Shown here: positions 36,367-46,385 of the stretch, piece after piece
Layout of the letters: each line of letters begins with the position of its first letter
How positions within the stretch are numbered: position 1 is the first letter of the stretch
Source: Flavobacteriaceae bacterium
Lineage (GTDB): Bacteria; Bacteroidota; Bacteroidia; Flavobacteriales; Flavobacteriaceae
Length of the DNA: 64,000 nucleotides
Direction of reading: 5' to 3'
Assembly: GCA_021648755.1 (NCBI GenBank)
Contig: JAKISG010000006.1
Location: forward strand, 28,155 to 92,154
Translations under genes and position numbers: made by a program
Notes under the pieces: generated by a model
The model's database searches: none
What the model was told of the DNA's origin: nothing
Seen by the model: the letters and a program-made list of their open reading frames with translations, nothing else

Positions 36367-37032
36367 TTGAAAAGAGAAATATTTATAACTGCCGATGGCT
36401 CTACAAGTATTAACTTACCAGATTGGAACGAACAATATCACTCCAAACATGGTGCTGTTCAAGAAGCTTACCATGTTTTTATTAAATATGGTTTAGATGC
36501 TTTTGTCAATGGTGATAAAGTGAATTTATTAGAAATAGGCTTTGGTACTGCTTTAAATTGCTTCATTACTTTTTTAGAAAGCGAAAAACGAAATCTTAAA
36601 ATTGATTATGATGGGATAGAGGCTTACCCTGTTACTTATGAAGAATCTAAACAATTGAATTATGTAGATATTCTACAAGTACAAAAATATAAAGAGACAT
36701 TTGATACAATTCACAAAATTTCTTGGGGAGAAAGACACACCATTTCAACCCATTTTAATTTAAAAAAACGCAAGCAGCTGTTTGAAAATATTACAGATAA
36801 AAATAAATTTGATTTGATTTATTTTGATGCTTTTGGCTCTAGAGTACAGCCAGAATTATGGACGGAAACTATTTTTCAAAAAATGTATGATGCATTAAAA
36901 CCTAACGGAATTTTAGTAACTTATGCTGCTAAAGGATCTGCTCGTAGAGCTATGCAAAAAATTGGTTTTGAGGTCAAAAAAGTCCCTGGACCGCTTTGCA
37001 AACGTGAAATGATGCGCGCTGTAAAAATTTGA
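36367..37032 (+). CDS. mnmD: tRNA (mnm5s2U34)-methyltransferase, TTG start
   Basis: SAM-dependent methyltransferase that completes mnm5s2U at the wobble position of certain tRNAs; it is the stand-alone equivalent of the MnmC methyltransferase domain. The start REIFITADGSTSINLPDWNE, then EQYHSKHGAVQEAYHVF, the SAM loop LLEIGFGTALNCF, and IYFDAFGSRVQPELWT are all family-typical. It has 221 residues. The only start that fits is TTG at 36367: the nearest upstream ATG is in another frame, and family proteins begin at this point. An 18-base-spaced promoter lies just upstream. It is convergent with the beta-barrel gene. Confidence 0.93.
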   Translation: MKREIFITADGSTSINLPDWNEQYHSKHGAVQEAYHVFIKYGLDAFVNGDKVNLLEIGFGTALNCFITFLESEKRNLKIDYDGIEAYPVTYEESKQLNYVDILQVQKYKETFDTIHKISWGERHTISTHFNLKKRKQLFENITDKNKFDLIYFDAFGSRVQPELWTETIFQKMYDALKPNGILVTYAAKGSARRAMQKIGFEVKKVPGPLCKREMMRAVKI

Positions 37033-37079
37033 AATATACTTATTATCTTTTTACTTAAAATTTTATTTTTAACAGATTT

Positions 37080-38804
37080 TTAAAAATCAAATTTATATTT
37101 AATTCCTGCTAACAATTGAATGCCTTGTACCTCAAAACCAGTATATTTTTGATAATTGGCATCTAAAATATTATTTGCATTGGCAAAAGCAGTAAGCCTA
37201 TTGGTGAAATTATAACCAAAGTTTAGGTTTAAATCTAGATAACTTTTGTTTGTAATTTCTGTTTGTATTGGGATACCAAAATTAGAATTATATTGATCTT
37301 TTCGCTCTCCTACAAAAAATAGATTTGCTCCTGCTGTCCATTTATTTATGTTGTAATTTGCAAAGAAAGATGCTCTTATACTCGGTAAATTCCATACTTC
37401 TTCTTGAATTTCTTTGTCGAAAGAATTAAACTGAATGTTTCCTCCAAAATTCAATGCTTTCGAAAAATCTATAATAACCTCACCAAAGACACCTAAAGTA
37501 TTTATATTGTCATAAACCACATTAAATGAGTTTGCATATTGGTAATTTTCGAGGGTTATTAAATGTGAAAAATCTTCGTTTAATTTATACAAAGCTTTCC
37601 CTTCCTCTCTTTTATACAAAGCATTTACATTATACGAAATATTAGATGCTAATTTACCTTTTGCTCCAAACTGAATATTATATTGTTCGTTAGTTCTACC
37701 TATGGATAAAGTTGGTGATACAAATGGATTTTCAGCAACAAAATCACGATAAGAAAGTTGGTTTAAATCCCCAGTAAGACCTGCATATAATATCATAACA
37801 TCTTGTATTAATTCGTACGATGCAGTTATATTTGGATATATAAATAATTCGTTAGCTTGATCAACTTCTATCGCTCCAGAATAGAGTAATTTCACACCTA
37901 AATTTATCGTTAAATTATCTCGTAATACTTTAAAATTAGGATTTACGCCTAAATTAAAATAACCGTATTTTATTTCATTAGATGTATCATAGTTTTTGTC
38001 TAATTTTCCACCAATATATTCTAGCCTAAAATCAGTTTCTATCCATTCAGATGAAATCGGAATTTTAAACTTTGGCTTTGCTAAAAAATGAGATTCTGTA
38101 CTATTATATTTATCTGAAAATACATTTAAATCAACATTTACACCGTTAAAAAAAGCGTCATGATATTTTAAATCCCCTCCAAGGTTTAGGTTGTTGTAAT
38201 TTTGCTCTGAATCGATATTATCTATTTGGGTGTCTGTTAAATTTTCAGGTTTAGAAATACCGTACCAATTATGTTTTAGATATTGGTAACCACCGTTTAC
38301 TTTCCAATCAAAATCACGAGATGTTTCTTTGTAATATAGGTCAATTTTAGCATCTATAAAATCATTGTCTAATCTTATATTTTCTACGCCACCATTTGAA
38401 GAATGATAGTTTAATAGAAGCCCTAAATCGTTATCTCTAGTTGTCGATGTATGTACAAATGCTTCTATTTTTGGCGTGGTATAATTACCAAAACCTACGC
38501 TTACATAATTGTCGTAAATGTTTTCTTTTCTTTTACGAGAAACTCCTTTTGCTTTGCCTTTCGAAGGTACAAATGTAGATGCTACTGGTGCTGAATTAAT
38601 AGCATATTTTACTGGTTTTTTTTCTTGAATTGTATCATTACCCTGTACAGGGCTTTTCTTTATTTTAAAAGCATCTTTTATTTTTGGCGTGTACGGTTTT
38701 ACGATATTTACTTCTTCTGTACCAATACTATCTTTTTTTACTTCTTGTGCTTTTATTAAAAATATATTTGTTAAAAGCACAACTGCTAAAATTAGTTTAT
38801 TCAT
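37080..38804 (-). CDS. TonB-dependent-receptor-like outer membrane beta-barrel protein
   Basis: Predicted outer-membrane beta barrel of 574 residues. A signal peptide (MNKLILAVVLLTNIFLIKAQ) is followed by a lysine- and proline-rich linker (about 25-90), then many alternating beta strands (YVSVGFGNY, FNLGVNPNFKVL, INKWTAGANLFFVGERKD) and an aromatic C-terminus (GIKYKFDF) suitable for BAM insertion. It resembles the barrel part of TonB receptors but lacks a recognisable plug domain. The start at 38804 gives a clean signal peptide, unlike the ATG at 38828. It follows the 1009-aa TPR gene by 71 bases and is probably expressed with it. Confidence 0.82.
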   Translation of the reverse strand: MNKLILAVVLLTNIFLIKAQEVKKDSIGTEEVNIVKPYTPKIKDAFKIKKSPVQGNDTIQEKKPVKYAINSAPVASTFVPSKGKAKGVSRKRKENIYDNYVSVGFGNYTTPKIEAFVHTSTTRDNDLGLLLNYHSSNGGVENIRLDNDFIDAKIDLYYKETSRDFDWKVNGGYQYLKHNWYGISKPENLTDTQIDNIDSEQNYNNLNLGGDLKYHDAFFNGVNVDLNVFSDKYNSTESHFLAKPKFKIPISSEWIETDFRLEYIGGKLDKNYDTSNEIKYGYFNLGVNPNFKVLRDNLTINLGVKLLYSGAIEVDQANELFIYPNITASYELIQDVMILYAGLTGDLNQLSYRDFVAENPFVSPTLSIGRTNEQYNIQFGAKGKLASNISYNVNALYKREEGKALYKLNEDFSHLITLENYQYANSFNVVYDNINTLGVFGEVIIDFSKALNFGGNIQFNSFDKEIQEEVWNLPSIRASFFANYNINKWTAGANLFFVGERKDQYNSNFGIPIQTEITNKSYLDLNLNFGYNFTNRLTAFANANNILDANYQKYTGFEVQGIQLLAGIKYKFDF

Positions 38805-38875
38805 ATTTTTTATACTTTTAAATTCCAAAAAACAAACATTACAAATTTCTTTGTTTAAAAGAGTTAACTTATCAT

Positions 38876-41800
38876 TTATTCTGGTAAAACAGAGTTATTA
38901 GTTTTTGCTTCTTTTACTTTTATTTTTTGCAATTCGATTTTTGCCTCGTCAACTGCTTCTTTGTGTTCTTCTTTATCTCTGTAATTTTTTATTACGGTTT
39001 CTAGTATTAAAGTTGCTTGATAGGCATCTTCTAACCCATAAAAATTTTTTGCCATAATTACGAGTCCCTTTACTCCCCAAACTTTATACGTTGCGTATTC
39101 TGATGCTAGAGTTTGTACTTGTTTATTTGAATTTTTATAATCTCCATCTTTATTTTTAAAATGGGCATCATAGTAAATAGCTTCTGCCTTTAATTTTCCT
39201 TGAGCTGTTAGAGAGACTTCTTCATAAGTAGTTCTTGCTTTTTCAAAATCTGCAGTTTTAATTGCAACTCTAGCAATAATAATTTTTGCATCAATTTTGA
39301 TTCTGTTTTCTAAATTGGTATGTTGCAAAACTTTTTCCGCAAAAGCGACAGCATTACTATATTTCTCTAATTGATAGTTGCCCTTCATTAAATTACGTTG
39401 CGCATATACTATGTTTTGACTGGTTTTTGCCTCCTGCTCTAAACGTTTTAAAAGAGGAATTGCATTTACCCAATCTAAGTCATTTAAAAAGATTTGTGAT
39501 AGACGCGTTAAAGCTTGCTCTGTATATTCATTAGTATCTTGGTTAATAATAAATTTATAATGTGGTTTTGTCATCTCAAATTTTTCGTTACTATAATACA
39601 TTTCGGCTAAATAAAAATGTGCTTGTAGCGTATTTAACCCGTTAGGAAATTGTGCCAAATACTTCTTAAAGCCTTCTATAGCTTTTTTCTTATTGTTTTG
39701 TTGATATTGTATATCAGCAGACTCATACATGTCATTATCTAACTCATTATCAGATATTTCTACAAAATCAATAGTTTTAACCCATATTGCATATTCATCA
39801 ACTTGACCTAAATTAATATAAATCTGTCGGGCGTTATTAACTGCCTGTCGAGATTCTGGTGTTTGCTGGTAGTCACGTACTAATTGTTTGTATTTTACCA
39901 ATGCTTCTTTACCTCTTTGTGAATTAAAATAAATCAACCCTTGTTTTAATAAAGCTTTTGGAACTAATGCACTTCGTTTATGTTTGTCAATTACATTTTG
40001 ATATGCATCTAATGCGTTTTGTTCGTCGTTTTCTTTTTTATAGGCATTGCCTAAATTAAAATAGGCATCATCTCTTAACTTTGAACTTTTATGATGGTCT
40101 AAAAAAGTGTTTAATTCATTTATTTTTTCTGTGTTTTTTCCTACAAACCCATAACTTATAGCCTTTTGAAAGTGAGCATAGTCTAAATTTTTTGCTTTAT
40201 TTGTAATTGCTGTATTGTAGGCCTCTATAGCTTTCCAATAATTGCTTGTAATAAAATATGAGTCTCCTAAACGTAAATAACTGTCATTAGTTGCTGCTGT
40301 TTTTTCAGTATAATTTTCAGTATAATTTTTAAAATATGTAATAGACTTAGTATAATTTTTTAATTTAAAATTAGCATATGCTAAATTGTAATCTATAGTT
40401 TTATATTCTTCGGTTTCAACTGCTTTTTCAAGCGATAAAAATTCAGAAAACCCAAACAAAGCTTCTTTATATTTATGTTGTAAATAATTGCTTTCTGCTT
40501 TCCAATAGGTTGCTCTTGCTGTAAAAATAGGATCTAGTTTGTTTTCTAAACTGGTATCAAAAAGTATGGTTGCTTCCTTAAAATCTGCATCATTAAATAA
40601 CTGAATCCCTCTATAAAAAGTTACTTTTTGATAAATTTCTTTGGATTTTTTATCGTTTTTTTTCTTTAGTAATTTTATCGCGCCTTCAAAATCTTTTGAA
40701 GTAACATAAGAACTTATTAATAAATCATTAATAACTTCTTTAGCTTCTGATTTTGGGTATTTTTGCATATAATCGGTCAAAACATCTGGTACAGATTTAT
40801 AGGGGTTACCTATTTCGTAACTTAGTTTAGCATAATTTAACCAAGCATTTTTCTTTATATCATTATTATGATCTAGTTCAATTGCATTTTTAAAGGCAGT
40901 TAAAGCCTCTTGTTTTTTGTCTAATTTTATATAACATTCTGCGATATGATATGATGCATTTTGTGAGACAGCAGATTTGCCATCAATTATTTTATTAAAC
41001 CAAGAAATAGCATTTTCGTAATCATTTTGTTTATAATATGCATAACCTAATTGATAATAATCAGTATTATTCCATTTATTGCGGTTGCCCTTGTAATTTT
41101 TTAAATGCGGAATTGCTTTTGCATAATTACCTAAATTAAAATAACTCTCACCAATTATTTTTGATACGTCTGATTTTTGCTTTCTATTTGCATTCTGTAA
41201 AAATGGTTCGGCAATATTTATTGCTTCTTGAAATTTACCTAATTTAAACTTAATACTTGCTTGAAAATAAGGAACATCTTTTCCTAACTTTTCATTGTTT
41301 GCTATTTCACCCAAATATTTATCTGCATTATTAAAATCATCTTCTTGATAAGCCATAAAACCGTAATAATACTTTGCTTGAGCTCCATATTTAGGCGATT
41401 CTAATAGCGGTGCAAAATAATTTTTTGCTTTTTTATAACTTTTAGCATTAAATAATGCGTAACCGTATTTAAAATTAAAGTCTTCTTCTTGTCTTCTTGT
41501 TAGCCCTTTAGTATCAACATGTTTAAACCACTTTAAAGCATCATTATACTTACCATAATCATAATAATAGTTACTTACCTCTCTATAAGCATCGTTACGT
41601 TTTGTACTTGTTGGATAATTTTGAACAAAATCTGTCATCATTGCGCCGCCATTTCTATCGTTTAAATGTAACGCTATAAAAGCGATGTAGTAATCACAAG
41701 TCGCTTTGTTTTCTGAGTTTGCATCAAACTGACTACTAACTTTTGCAAATAATTGCTGTGATGCTACGTAATCTTTATTATTATATAATGCTATTGCATG

Positions 41801-41905
41801 ATTAAACACTCTTAACTCATCGGTATAAATATCTGATTTTTGAGCATATAACAAACTTGAAAAAAACAATGTTAATATCGTAATTATTATTTTAATGGTA
41901 TTCAT
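38876..41905 (-). CDS. Large tetratricopeptide-repeat exported protein
   Basis: A 1009-residue periplasmic or outer-membrane-associated protein with a signal peptide (MNTIKIIITILTLFFSSLLYAQ) and TPR repeats almost throughout, for example YYYGFMAYQEDDFNNADKY, YYQLGYAYYKQNDYENAI, AYFNLGNAYKKENDEQNAL and AHFYLAEMYYSNEKFEM. There is no lipobox and no membrane helix after the signal. Such scaffolds bind other proteins. The paired downstream beta-barrel suggests that the two form an envelope complex, by neighbourhood only. It is not obviously SprE/PorW, which are lipoproteins. A -7 element lies 17 bases before the ATG. Confidence 0.88.
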   Translation of the reverse strand: MNTIKIIITILTLFFSSLLYAQKSDIYTDELRVFNHAIALYNNKDYVASQQLFAKVSSQFDANSENKATCDYYIAFIALHLNDRNGGAMMTDFVQNYPTSTKRNDAYREVSNYYYDYGKYNDALKWFKHVDTKGLTRRQEEDFNFKYGYALFNAKSYKKAKNYFAPLLESPKYGAQAKYYYGFMAYQEDDFNNADKYLGEIANNEKLGKDVPYFQASIKFKLGKFQEAINIAEPFLQNANRKQKSDVSKIIGESYFNLGNYAKAIPHLKNYKGNRNKWNNTDYYQLGYAYYKQNDYENAISWFNKIIDGKSAVSQNASYHIAECYIKLDKKQEALTAFKNAIELDHNNDIKKNAWLNYAKLSYEIGNPYKSVPDVLTDYMQKYPKSEAKEVINDLLISSYVTSKDFEGAIKLLKKKNDKKSKEIYQKVTFYRGIQLFNDADFKEATILFDTSLENKLDPIFTARATYWKAESNYLQHKYKEALFGFSEFLSLEKAVETEEYKTIDYNLAYANFKLKNYTKSITYFKNYTENYTEKTAATNDSYLRLGDSYFITSNYWKAIEAYNTAITNKAKNLDYAHFQKAISYGFVGKNTEKINELNTFLDHHKSSKLRDDAYFNLGNAYKKENDEQNALDAYQNVIDKHKRSALVPKALLKQGLIYFNSQRGKEALVKYKQLVRDYQQTPESRQAVNNARQIYINLGQVDEYAIWVKTIDFVEISDNELDNDMYESADIQYQQNNKKKAIEGFKKYLAQFPNGLNTLQAHFYLAEMYYSNEKFEMTKPHYKFIINQDTNEYTEQALTRLSQIFLNDLDWVNAIPLLKRLEQEAKTSQNIVYAQRNLMKGNYQLEKYSNAVAFAEKVLQHTNLENRIKIDAKIIIARVAIKTADFEKARTTYEEVSLTAQGKLKAEAIYYDAHFKNKDGDYKNSNKQVQTLASEYATYKVWGVKGLVIMAKNFYGLEDAYQATLILETVIKNYRDKEEHKEAVDEAKIELQKIKVKEAKTNNSVLPE

Positions 41906-41922
41906 AACTTATAAAATTGTAG

Positions 41923-41930
41923 TCAAAAAT
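41923..41930 (-). promoter_or_regulatory. -7 element of the TPR/beta-barrel pair
   Basis: TATTTTTG on the minus strand, 17 bases before the ATG at 41905. Confidence 0.45.
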
Positions 41931-42087
41931 AGGAAGACTTTGAGGTATAACGTAAAAATTAAATTTGAATTGTTAACAGACTTATTAATTAATTATAAGT
42001 AAAAACAGTTATTCAATAAAGACTAAAAATTTTGTTAATTAATAAAATAACTTATTAAAAAATCTATGTAACTTTAGTGCCTAATTT

Positions 42088-43170
42088 ATGAAACAAAAAA
42101 TAACAAAACAAAACCTCTACAAACGCCAAACTACCTTAAAAGAGATAGGCAATACAGGGCAAGAAAAATTACAACAAGCAAAAATTTTAGTTATTGGCTG
42201 TGGCGGTTTAGGTTGCGTTGCTTCTGTTTATTTGGCAGCAAGTGGTATAGGCAAACTACACTTAGTAGATTTTGATATTATTGACCAAAGCAATCTACAC
42301 CGACAAGTTTTTTATACCTTAAAAGACATTCATAAACCAAAATCACAAGTTTTAGCAAATTATATTACGCGTATTTCACCATTTGTAGAAGTGAGTTTTG
42401 ATAGTGATGCCATTGTTAAAGACACTCTTTTTCAACTCATAGACCAGTATGATATTATTTTAGATTGTACAGATAGTTTACCCATAAAATACTTAATAAA
42501 TGACGCTTGTGTTATAAAAAATAAAGTTTTAGTTTATGGATCTCTATATAAATTTGATGGTTATGTTGCTACTTTTAATCACTTAGAAAATAATACAAGA
42601 ACTTGTAATTTACGAGACGCCTTTTCTAAAATACCTAAAGAAACTGTGCCAAATTGCTCTGAAGTAGGAACACTAAATACAATAGTTGGTATGATTGGAT
42701 TACTACAAGCAAACGAAGTTTTGAAACTCATTACAAATACAGGAAATCCTTTAGTAAACCAAATTTTGATTTACAACAGTTTAGAAAATTCACAATATAA
42801 AATGAAATTAAAAAAAGTCTTTTCTAAAGAAATGATTTTAGAAGAATTTAACAAAGAAACATATCAAAATATAAATTGTGAAATACAAGATAGTAATTTA
42901 TTAATTACTATAAATAAATTAAAGAAAAAGATAAATGAGGTTACAATTATTTCAGTAATTGAAGATATATCGACTAAACTACCCTTTAATGTAGCTGTAA
43001 AAATACCGTTATCAAAACTAAATTTAGATAATTTAAACCTTGCTATTAGTAAAGAATATGTTGTTATTTGTAACAAAGGAATTTCAAGTTATAAAGCAAC
43101 AAAAATAATTAAAGAAAAATACCCTAATGTAAAAATTTACAGCCTCAAAGACGGGGTTAATGAATTATAA
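42088..43170 (+). CDS. ThiF/MoeB/HesA-family E1-like enzyme with C-terminal rhodanese-like tail
   Basis: An adenylyltransferase of the ubiquitin-activating (E1) superfamily fused to a rhodanese-like end; 360 residues. The ATP loop is GCGGLG (37-42), with D61, NLHRQ (69-73), K84 and D126/D129 as expected, and a candidate catalytic cysteine C190 in VPNCSEVGTL. MoeB/ThiF zinc CxxC pairs are absent. The tail (about 280-360) ends in a rhodanese-style loop with C328 (VVICNKGISSYKA). Such proteins activate sulfur-carrier proteins in thiamine, Moco or tRNA thiolation; the carrier is not nearby. The MutS-like gene starts nine bases downstream, so the two are co-transcribed. Confidence 0.85.
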   Translation: MKQKITKQNLYKRQTTLKEIGNTGQEKLQQAKILVIGCGGLGCVASVYLAASGIGKLHLVDFDIIDQSNLHRQVFYTLKDIHKPKSQVLANYITRISPFVEVSFDSDAIVKDTLFQLIDQYDIILDCTDSLPIKYLINDACVIKNKVLVYGSLYKFDGYVATFNHLENNTRTCNLRDAFSKIPKETVPNCSEVGTLNTIVGMIGLLQANEVLKLITNTGNPLVNQILIYNSLENSQYKMKLKKVFSKEMILEEFNKETYQNINCEIQDSNLLITINKLKKKINEVTIISVIEDISTKLPFNVAVKIPLSKLNLDNLNLAISKEYVVICNKGISSYKATKIIKEKYPNVKIYSLKDGVNEL

Positions 43171-43179
43171 AGACTTAAC

Positions 43180-44952
43180 ATGATATCTGTATCTAACTTC
43201 TACCAAACCGAAAAAAAAACTTTTGAACAAAAATTAATCACTATAAAAAAACAATTGCTAACCTCTAGTTTATTGCGTTTATTAGTTTTTGCATTAAGTT
43301 GCTTTAGTATCTATTTCTTTTTTGATAACTCAAAAATAATAATGCCAATTATTATTGGAGGTATTGTAATATTTTTATTCCTAATTTCAAAACACACTGA
43401 TTTAGTACATAAAAAACAAAAAACACAAGCCTTAATTCACATTAATAAAACCGAAATTGATGTTATAAATGGCGATACAGCTGCTTTAGATATAGGGTTT
43501 GAATACCTAAATCCAGAACACGAATTTAGCTATGATATAGATTTGTTTGGTAAAAACTCTTTTTTTCAATATTTAAACAGAACAAGTACAAAATCTGGTA
43601 AAGATAAATTAGCAAATCTATTAACCGAAAATAAAATTACCAATATAGAGACTAAGCAAACAGCTCTAAAAGAATTAGCTAAAAAACCAAAATGGAGACA
43701 AAATTATGCTGCAACTGCAAGTTTGGTACATATAGAAACTAATGCAAATACAATTTTAAAATGGCTACATAATTACCAAAGTTTTTTGCCAAAAAAAATC
43801 ATAACTTTCTTACCAACACTCTTTTTTACAATTTCTATTGTATTAATTTTTTTAAATTATTTTGCCTACCTGCCTTTTAAAATCATTGTAATTTGGTTTT
43901 TTATTGGCTTAGCAATCAGCGGAATTTACCTTAAAAAAATAACCGCTTTATACCAAAAAGCAAACAAAGCAAAAGATACTTTTAAACAATACCACCAATT
44001 ATTAAGTCAAATAGAAAATGAAACCTTTACCTCACAATTATTAATTAAAAAACAACAATTAATTAAAACCGAAAACAAAAAAGCATCTACAATTTTTATT
44101 GCATTTTCTAAAGCATTAGACGCTTTAGATCAAAGAAATAATATGCTTTTTGGTATTTTTGGTAATGCATTTGCATTATGGGATTTAAAACAATCGTATA
44201 AAATTGAAAAATGGATTAATAACTACAACCAAAAAGTCGAAAATTGGTTTAAAGTTATTGCATTTTTCGATGCACAAAATGCTCTAGCAAACTATGTTTT
44301 TAACCATCCAAAACACGTATTCCCAAAAATAAAAGACACTAATTTAACCATTAACGGTAAAGATTTAGGACACCCGTTATTAGATGAAACAAAAAGAATA
44401 ACTAATGATTTTACCATAAAAAATGATGAATTTTTTATTATTACAGGAGCAAATATGGCTGGTAAATCCACTTTTTTAAGAACCGTTTCTTTAAGTATTG
44501 TTATGGCAAATATAGGCTTACCTGTTTGCGCAACAACTTTTAACTATACACCAATAAAACTAATTACAAGTATGCGTACAAGCGATTCTTTATCAGATGA
44601 CGAATCCTATTTTTTCTCTGAATTAAAACGATTAAAATTTGTTGTTGAAGAAATTAAAATCGAGAAATATTTTATCATTTTAGATGAAATTTTAAAAGGC
44701 ACCAACTCACACGACAAAGCTATTGGTTCACGTAAATTTGTAGAGAAATTAGTAAACTCTAAAGCAACAGGAATTATAGCAACACACGATTTATCACTTT
44801 GTAAAATTACCAAAACTTTAGAGGAAGTTAAAAACTATTATTTCGACGCAGAAATTATTAACGATGAACTCCATTTTGACTATACCTTTAAAAAAGGAAT
44901 TTGCCAAAATATGAATGCTTCATTTTTATTAAAGAAGATGAATATTGTGTGA
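43180..44952 (+). CDS. Membrane-embedded MutS-family ATPase
   Basis: A MutS-type ABC ATPase of 590 residues with predicted membrane helices: two near the N-terminus (about 31-48 and 52-70) and two in the middle (about 208-227 and 232-249). The C-terminal ATPase has Walker A TGANMAGKSTFLRT near 423, the signature region LSDDESYFFSELKRL and Walker B FIILDEILKGTNS near 497, with IIATHD after it. The mismatch-recognition domain I of MutS (F-x-E) and the Smr nuclease of MutS2 are missing. Such membrane MutS relatives occur in Bacteroidetes under the label mismatch repair protein, but mismatch repair is unlikely. It is co-transcribed with the E1-like gene. Confidence 0.85.
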   Translation: MISVSNFYQTEKKTFEQKLITIKKQLLTSSLLRLLVFALSCFSIYFFFDNSKIIMPIIIGGIVIFLFLISKHTDLVHKKQKTQALIHINKTEIDVINGDTAALDIGFEYLNPEHEFSYDIDLFGKNSFFQYLNRTSTKSGKDKLANLLTENKITNIETKQTALKELAKKPKWRQNYAATASLVHIETNANTILKWLHNYQSFLPKKIITFLPTLFFTISIVLIFLNYFAYLPFKIIVIWFFIGLAISGIYLKKITALYQKANKAKDTFKQYHQLLSQIENETFTSQLLIKKQQLIKTENKKASTIFIAFSKALDALDQRNNMLFGIFGNAFALWDLKQSYKIEKWINNYNQKVENWFKVIAFFDAQNALANYVFNHPKHVFPKIKDTNLTINGKDLGHPLLDETKRITNDFTIKNDEFFIITGANMAGKSTFLRTVSLSIVMANIGLPVCATTFNYTPIKLITSMRTSDSLSDDESYFFSELKRLKFVVEEIKIEKYFIILDEILKGTNSHDKAIGSRKFVEKLVNSKATGIIATHDLSLCKITKTLEEVKNYYFDAEIINDELHFDYTFKKGICQNMNASFLLKKMNIV

Positions 44953-44961
44953 AACAAAAAA

Positions 44962-44989
44962 ATCGTTTTTTAAACCTTTTTTTAACGAT
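44962..44989. terminator. Possible bidirectional terminator between convergent genes
   Basis: ATCGTT (44962-44967) and AACGAT (44984-44989) can pair around a T-rich loop, in the 49-base gap between the MutS-like and T9SS plug genes. Pairing is short, so confidence is low. Confidence 0.3.
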
Positions 44990-45001
44990 AGATAACAAAT
45001 A

Positions 45002-46240
45002 TTAATTCTGTAAATTAATAGAACTACCAGAGCCAAGACCAATAACCTCATCATATCTACTGCCAAATTTACTATAATACAAAATAACATTATATTCATT
45101 TTCAGTTTGAAAATGAGAACCTTCAATACGTGTATTTATCTCATCATTATCATTTACTGTTACGTAAGTGTAGTTATAGAAACCTTGCTTTAAAATAATA
45201 TCCGTTTCATAAAATGTAGTCTCATCATTATAAGTTAATCTATTTTCATCAGTTAACTGCCAATTATTAAAACTACCATAAACATAAATAGCATCTGTAA
45301 TATTAGAATCAAGTACTTCATAAGCAAAATGAACTCTAGTATATTCTGACTCTAAAGTAATATCTTCTACATTTATACTTCTTACAGCAAAATTTCCGTT
45401 AATATCTGGATAATAAGTATAAGACTTGCGACCTCGCTCTTGATCAACATATAACGTAGTATTATAAAGATCTTTTAAGACAACCCTACGTATATTATTT
45501 GTGGCATTTCTAAAATCTTTAGAATCAAAAAATAAATATTCATTATTCCCCCAAAAAGTAGTTTCTTCACCATATTTATAAATTAATTGTGTTCCACGAT
45601 AAAACTGAGGTTGCAAATCTGTTATTATAGAATTCCAATCATTATTTTGATAAATAGCAACTTTAATTTCTTGAGACGGATTATTTATTAATAAATTAGG
45701 GTGATTAACAATAAAGGCTACATTTTGTTTCGTATTAATAGCATCAATCTTTCTTGCCTTATGAGTACTTACCCCAACATCTACTTTAGGTTGATAAACA
45801 ATAAACTTTCTAGTAAAAACAACCTCCTCCTCTTCATTTAAAACGGAAAGTAAATAATTACCAGAAATTTTTAACCTAAAATTTTTATTTGGTATGGATA
45901 AACTATAATGAGTGTAGTTCTGATAGGTATTAAAAGAATTTTCAAAATCTCTAATATTATCACTTGTAAAACCATCACTATATACCGAACTCGAAATATT
46001 TGATAATTGCCAATCGTAAGTATAATGCTCAATTTTATATTCATAATATTTTTCATCCGCTTCTAAATCATCAAACTTCAAAACAATGCGTTCACCTAAC
46101 TTTACAATTGGAAAATAAGCATTTGCTCTTGCTGGTCGTAATTGAACTGACTTTATGTAACTTGGCTCTTGGACTTCCATTTTATCTTGTGCAAAAGAAC
46201 ATATACCTATAAAAAATAATACTATAACTCGAATTATCAT
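45002..46240 (-). CDS. Type IX secretion system plug protein (DUF5103)
   Basis: Exported protein of 412 residues with signal peptide MIIRVIVLFFIGICSFAQ and the family-typical N-terminus VQEPSYIKSVQLRPARANAY followed by FPIVKLGERIVLKFDDLEAD. The body is beta-rich, with aromatic strands such as YEYKIEHYTYDWQLSNISSS and a late YVYGSFNNWQLTDEN. DUF5103 is the family of the plug protein bound to the SprA translocon in Flavobacterium, where it seals the channel from one side. It is divergent from a large T9SS cargo gene, which strengthens the assignment. The core T9SS genes (sprA, gldKLMN, porV) are not in the window. Confidence 0.85.
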   Translation of the reverse strand: MIIRVIVLFFIGICSFAQDKMEVQEPSYIKSVQLRPARANAYFPIVKLGERIVLKFDDLEADEKYYEYKIEHYTYDWQLSNISSSVYSDGFTSDNIRDFENSFNTYQNYTHYSLSIPNKNFRLKISGNYLLSVLNEEEEVVFTRKFIVYQPKVDVGVSTHKARKIDAINTKQNVAFIVNHPNLLINNPSQEIKVAIYQNNDWNSIITDLQPQFYRGTQLIYKYGEETTFWGNNEYLFFDSKDFRNATNNIRRVVLKDLYNTTLYVDQERGRKSYTYYPDINGNFAVRSINVEDITLESEYTRVHFAYEVLDSNITDAIYVYGSFNNWQLTDENRLTYNDETTFYETDIILKQGFYNYTYVTVNDNDEINTRIEGSHFQTENEYNVILYYSKFGSRYDEVIGLGSGSSINLQN

Positions 46241-46385
46241 TGAAATTAGTTTTCTATTATTACTGCAAATTTTGTACCGTAAAAATATAAAAACTAAATT
46301 ACTTTTAACAAAATAAAAATAATTTTATTATTTTTGTAAAAATTTTATAACTATCATAGTTTATAAAAAAAATTTAAAACAGTAA

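Noticed and set aside
38876..41905. Identification of the large TPR protein as SprE/PorW of the T9SS
   Set aside because: SprE/PorW are lipoproteins; this protein has a plain signal peptide without a lipobox cysteine.
43180..44952. Classic MutS or MutS2 mismatch/recombination protein
   Set aside because: It has no domain I with the F-x-E motif, no Smr domain, and has membrane helices instead.
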